From Pseudomonas viridiflava (GTDB lineage: Bacteria > Pseudomonadota > Gammaproteobacteria > Pseudomonadales > Pseudomonadaceae), in the NCBI RefSeq assembly GCF_900580675.1, contig NZ_UTBG01000111.1:1-36213 (forward strand): a stretch of DNA of 36,213 bases, written 5' to 3'. Below are positions 33,793-36,213 of the stretch, piece after piece. The number at the start of each line of letters is the position of its first letter. The first letter of the stretch is position 1. A model generated the notes under the pieces. It ran no database searches. It was given only the letters and a program-made list of their open reading frames with translations, and was not told the DNA's origin. A program made the translations under genes and the position numbers.

Positions 33793-34222
33793 CGCCTTCG
33801 CACAACATTATTTTATGTTTTAACTCATTGAATTCCTTAGCAAGGTTTTCAAACGGCAGATCATCAGCCAAGCGCCGGCTTTCAGGGGCTACTCGTAGCC
33901 AGTAACCTGATGCCTCGGCCGTATTCAGCAGTTGAACCCTGGCCTTTATATCCAGGCTCATGAGGCGTTGCTCGACAGACTGCGCTTGGCGCTGATCCGC
34001 AAACCCACCGATGTACAGGCAGGTATTTGGCGAATCAGGTGCTTTTGCTCGATCTTTGCGCACTACAGCATCAGCGGATTCACTCAGCAGGCGGATATCC
34101 TGCTGCGACCCGCGATAGAGACTCAATGGAGTGACATCTTTGGCACGCAGCGGCGCCTCTTGCTGATGCCATATGTAATAAAAGGCGTTGAGGACAACTA
34201 AAAGCAAAAACAGCCAACGCAT
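33776..34222 (-). CDS. SPOR-domain membrane protein of unknown role
   Basis: A 148-residue protein with one N-terminal hydrophobic segment (RWLFLLLVVLNAFYYIW, about 2-18), a short linker, and a C-terminal region (about 67-140: CLYIGGFADQRQAQSVEQRL, then YWLRVAP) that looks like a SPOR domain. Such domains bind denuded peptidoglycan at division sites, so a periplasmic role anchored in the inner membrane is likely. The function here is unproven. I chose ATG; a GTG two codons upstream is possible. GAGGT lies 5 bases upstream and overlaps the coaX stop region. P. aeruginosa has an equivalent gene at the same place. Confidence 0.85.
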   Translation of the reverse strand: MRWLFLLLVVLNAFYYIWHQQEAPLRAKDVTPLSLYRGSQQDIRLLSESADAVVRKDRAKAPDSPNTCLYIGGFADQRQAQSVEQRLMSLDIKARVQLLNTAEASGYWLRVAPESRRLADDLPFENLAKEFNELKHKIMLCEGVATLE

Positions 34223-34229
34223 AATCACC

Positions 34230-34979
34230 TCAAGATAAAGGGCACGCCATCGCCAACCCTACAAAAACCAGGTCAGGCACTACCCGGGCCTGGGGCACGG
34301 CATCCGCCACCAATTCAGCATCCCCTCCGGTCAGGAATACGCTGAAGTCGTCACCCCAGTAGCTTCGAGCCAGCTCCAGCTGGGTCAGCACGAACCCCCT
34401 GAGCATCAGCATACAGCCGCGTTCGACCGCCTCTACGGTAGTGCGTCCCGGCTGAAGGCGCTCCATGGCTTTTTCAGCCGAGGCGTCGTCATAACGAATC
34501 TTGCGCGTATGTGTGCGCAACTGATTTCGCATCAGCGGCATACCTGGGCAAATGAAGCCTCCCAGGTGCTCACCATCTGCAGCAATATAATCTGCAGTCG
34601 CCGCCGTACCGAAATCCAGCACCAGACAAGCGCCTGATGCCAGTTTGAACCCACCCAGCATCGCCAACCAGCGATCAAGACCCAGACGCTCGAAGTCTTC
34701 GTAGCCGTTGCGTACCCCTGCCATTTCGCGCGCAGAAGCAGCGCAGGAAACAGCAACGCCAAAAGCCTCTACCAGAGCGTCGACCAGCTTGTTTGTTTCT
34801 TCCAGTGCACGAACACTCACCAGCCGGCAGCGTGTAAGCAACAAGCCAGGCACTGCAAACAGGCTTTCGATCAGCGCACTGTCTGAACCAACAACACCTT
34901 CCGCGGAGGCGCTAGCCCGATCCGAATCCAGCACTCGCCATTTGATAAAGCTATTCCCACAGTCGAGCTCAAGAATCAT
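34230..34979 (-). CDS. coaX: Type III pantothenate kinase CoaX
   Basis: A 249-residue enzyme for the first step of coenzyme A synthesis, phosphorylation of pantothenate. It shows the type III marks: DCGNSFIKW at the N-terminus (nucleotide-binding loop), [18 protein letters not shown], and [19 protein letters not shown]. Type III enzymes are not inhibited by CoA. I chose the ATG with TGAGGT upstream; a GTG one codon earlier is possible. The start lies inside the end of birA (11-base overlap), so the two are translationally coupled. Confidence 0.96.
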   Translation of the reverse strand: MILELDCGNSFIKWRVLDSDRASASAEGVVGSDSALIESLFAVPGLLLTRCRLVSVRALEETNKLVDALVEAFGVAVSCAASAREMAGVRNGYEDFERLGLDRWLAMLGGFKLASGACLVLDFGTAATADYIAADGEHLGGFICPGMPLMRNQLRTHTRKIRYDDASAEKAMERLQPGRTTVEAVERGCMLMLRGFVLTQLELARSYWGDDFSVFLTGGDAELVADAVPQARVVPDLVFVGLAMACPLS

Positions 34980-35928
34980 CACGCAACCTCAGGCTTAACT
35001 CACCACCACTGTAGACTCTCTCAACGCCATCAACACTTAAACGCAATGCGCCTTGGCGATCGACCCCCAGCACAATTCCGTCAACCTGGTTGACACCTGC
35101 GATGAGGGATACCGTCCTTCCCTGCCATGCATGATTTAACTCCCACTCCTCCTGAAGTGCCGCGAACCCTGACGCCCTGTGTCGATCCAGATAGCGCTGC
35201 AGCTGTACGCCGAGTTGTGCCACCAGAGAATTACGATCAACAGGGGAGCCTGTTTCAAGCTGGACCGAAGTCCACAGCTGGTCAACCTCATCTGCCTTCT
35301 GCATATTCACGTTGATGCCTATTCCCAGGACAACGTGGCAGATATCAGCAGGATCCCCTACCAGCTCCAATAAAATCCCGGCAATTTTCCTCTGGCCCAC
35401 CAGTACGTCGTTTGGCCACTTCAAGGCAGCACCCTGCACCCCCGACTCTCGCAAGGCCTGCATGACAGCCAGACCTACGACAAGACTCAGGCCCTCCAAC
35501 TGCCGAAGACCATCCTCAACTCGCAGTACAAAGCTGTAGTAGACGTTCTGGGCGAATGGGCTGACCCACTTTCGGCCCCGCCTACCTCTTCCTGCTGTTT
35601 GCTGCTCCGCAAGTACCAGAAACGGAGCCGCCCTCCCAGCATCAACCAAGCGCAAAGCTTCAGCATTGGTGGAATCGATAGAGTCGGAAATATGAACAGG
35701 ACATGTCAAGGAAGGTGCAATCGACCTGATTTCTTCGGCATTCAAGAATACCAGTGGCGAAGCCAACTGATACCCCTTGCCCCGCACCTTATGGATCGGC
35801 AGATTCAATTCGGCCTCAAGGTGCTGGAGCTGCTTCCAGACAGCACTACGACTAACGCCCAAGGCGGCGCCAAGTGCTTCTCCGGAGTGGAATCGGCCAT
35901 CTTTCAGAAGTTCTAACAACGTCAGCAT
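34969..35928 (-). CDS. birA: Biotin-protein ligase and biotin operon repressor BirA
   Basis: A 319-residue bifunctional protein. An N-terminal winged helix (about 1-60: [20 protein letters not shown]) binds DNA. The central ligase domain has the biotinoyl-AMP loop [13 protein letters not shown] and [10 protein letters not shown], and a small C-terminal SH3-like domain follows ([21 protein letters not shown]). It attaches biotin to acetyl-CoA carboxylase. The start has GAGG about 10 bases upstream. It lies 168 bases past the 5S gene and overlaps coaX. Confidence 0.97.
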   Translation of the reverse strand: MLTLLELLKDGRFHSGEALGAALGVSRSAVWKQLQHLEAELNLPIHKVRGKGYQLASPLVFLNAEEIRSIAPSLTCPVHISDSIDSTNAEALRLVDAGRAAPFLVLAEQQTAGRGRRGRKWVSPFAQNVYYSFVLRVEDGLRQLEGLSLVVGLAVMQALRESGVQGAALKWPNDVLVGQRKIAGILLELVGDPADICHVVLGIGINVNMQKADEVDQLWTSVQLETGSPVDRNSLVAQLGVQLQRYLDRHRASGFAALQEEWELNHAWQGRTVSLIAGVNQVDGIVLGVDRQGALRLSVDGVERVYSGGELSLRLRDDS

Positions 35929-36052
35929 GCAAGTATCGCCTCACAATGAGGCCCGCATGATAGCTATGCGCAGGGTCATTGCATAGAAAGGTAGGGCTTT
36001 AGTAACGAAGGCCACCGCAATGAGCCTCTCCGCACTTTCCAAGCGCCCAAAA

Positions 36053-36088
36053 CAAAACCCCTGTTTGCGTTAGCAAACAGGGGTTTTG
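36053..36088 (-). terminator. Terminator of the rRNA operon
   Basis: A 16-bp perfect stem (arm CAAAACCCCTGTTTGC) with a 4-base loop ends in TTTTG and is followed on the minus strand by TTTTGGG. It starts about 8 bases past the 5S 3' end. Confidence 0.92.
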
Positions 36089-36096
36089 GAATTTAA

Positions 36097-36213
36097 TCTT
36101 GACGATGACCTACTCTCACATGGGGAAACCCCACACTACCATCGGCGATGCATCGTTTCACTACTGAGTTCGGGATGGGATCAGGTGGTTCCAATGCTCT
36201 ATGGTCGTCAAGA
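36097..36213 (-). rRNA. rrf: 5S ribosomal RNA (5' end at window edge)
   Basis: The minus strand reads as a Pseudomonas 5S rRNA: CTTGACGACCATAGAGC, the loop ACCTGATCCCATCCCGAACT, GAAACGATGCATCGCCGATG, and a 3' end CATCGTCAAG that pairs with the 5' end. About one or two 5' bases may lie beyond the edge. It is the last gene of an rRNA operon whose 16S and 23S genes are to the right of the window. Confidence 0.95.

Overview
The window is a bacterial core-genome segment from a Pseudomonas-type gammaproteobacterium. The protein sequences and the gene order (5S rRNA, birA, coaX, a SPOR-domain gene, tRNA-Tyr/Gly/Thr, tRNA-Trp, secE, nusG, rplKAJL, rpoBC, rpsL, rpsG, fusA, tuf, the S10, spc and alpha ribosomal-protein groups, katA, ferritin) match what I know of the Pseudomonas aeruginosa/fluorescens/putida layout. 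The genus is a confident call; a P. fluorescens-group species is only a guess. Nearly every gene is on the minus strand, so the biological order runs from the right edge to the left edge. The only plus-strand gene is a transposase fragment at the left edge.

Right to left: an almost complete 5S rRNA with its terminator (36.0-36.2 kb); birA, coaX and a SPOR-domain membrane protein, tightly packed or overlapping (33.8-35.9 kb); a tRNA-Tyr/Gly/Thr transcript with two candidate promoters and a terminator (33.3-33.8 kb); tRNA-Trp, secE and nusG with their own promoter (32.2-33.2 kb); rplK, rplA, an L10-type leader, rplJ, rplL, rpoB and rpoC (21.2-32.0 kb); the str operon rpsL, rpsG, fusA and tuf (16.7-21.1 kb); the S10, spc and alpha groups from rpsJ to rplQ (2.8-16.6 kb); catalase katA and a haem-free-type ferritin ftnA (0.5-2.6 kb); and the 3' part of an ISL3-family insertion sequence (1-450).

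Together these genes make most of the ribosome, the beta, beta' and alpha subunits of RNA polymerase, EF-Tu and EF-G, NusG, and the SecYE core of the protein export channel, plus four tRNAs. KatA and FtnA handle peroxide and iron. By eye I find sigma-70-like promoters with 16-17 bp spacers in front of rpsL, rpsJ, rpsH, rpsM, tRNA-Trp and (twice) tRNA-Tyr. Several of them sit directly behind or overlap a hairpin, which suggests that the cluster is divided into separate transcription units.

I found no undescribed system. The points most worth checking are the absence of a second tuf gene between tRNA-Thr and tRNA-Trp, the hairpin-promoter junctions inside the ribosomal cluster, the insertion sequence that abuts the ftnA terminator, and the complete lack of TTA, CTA and TCA codons in almost all of rpoB. 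No gap between genes exceeds about 240 bases.
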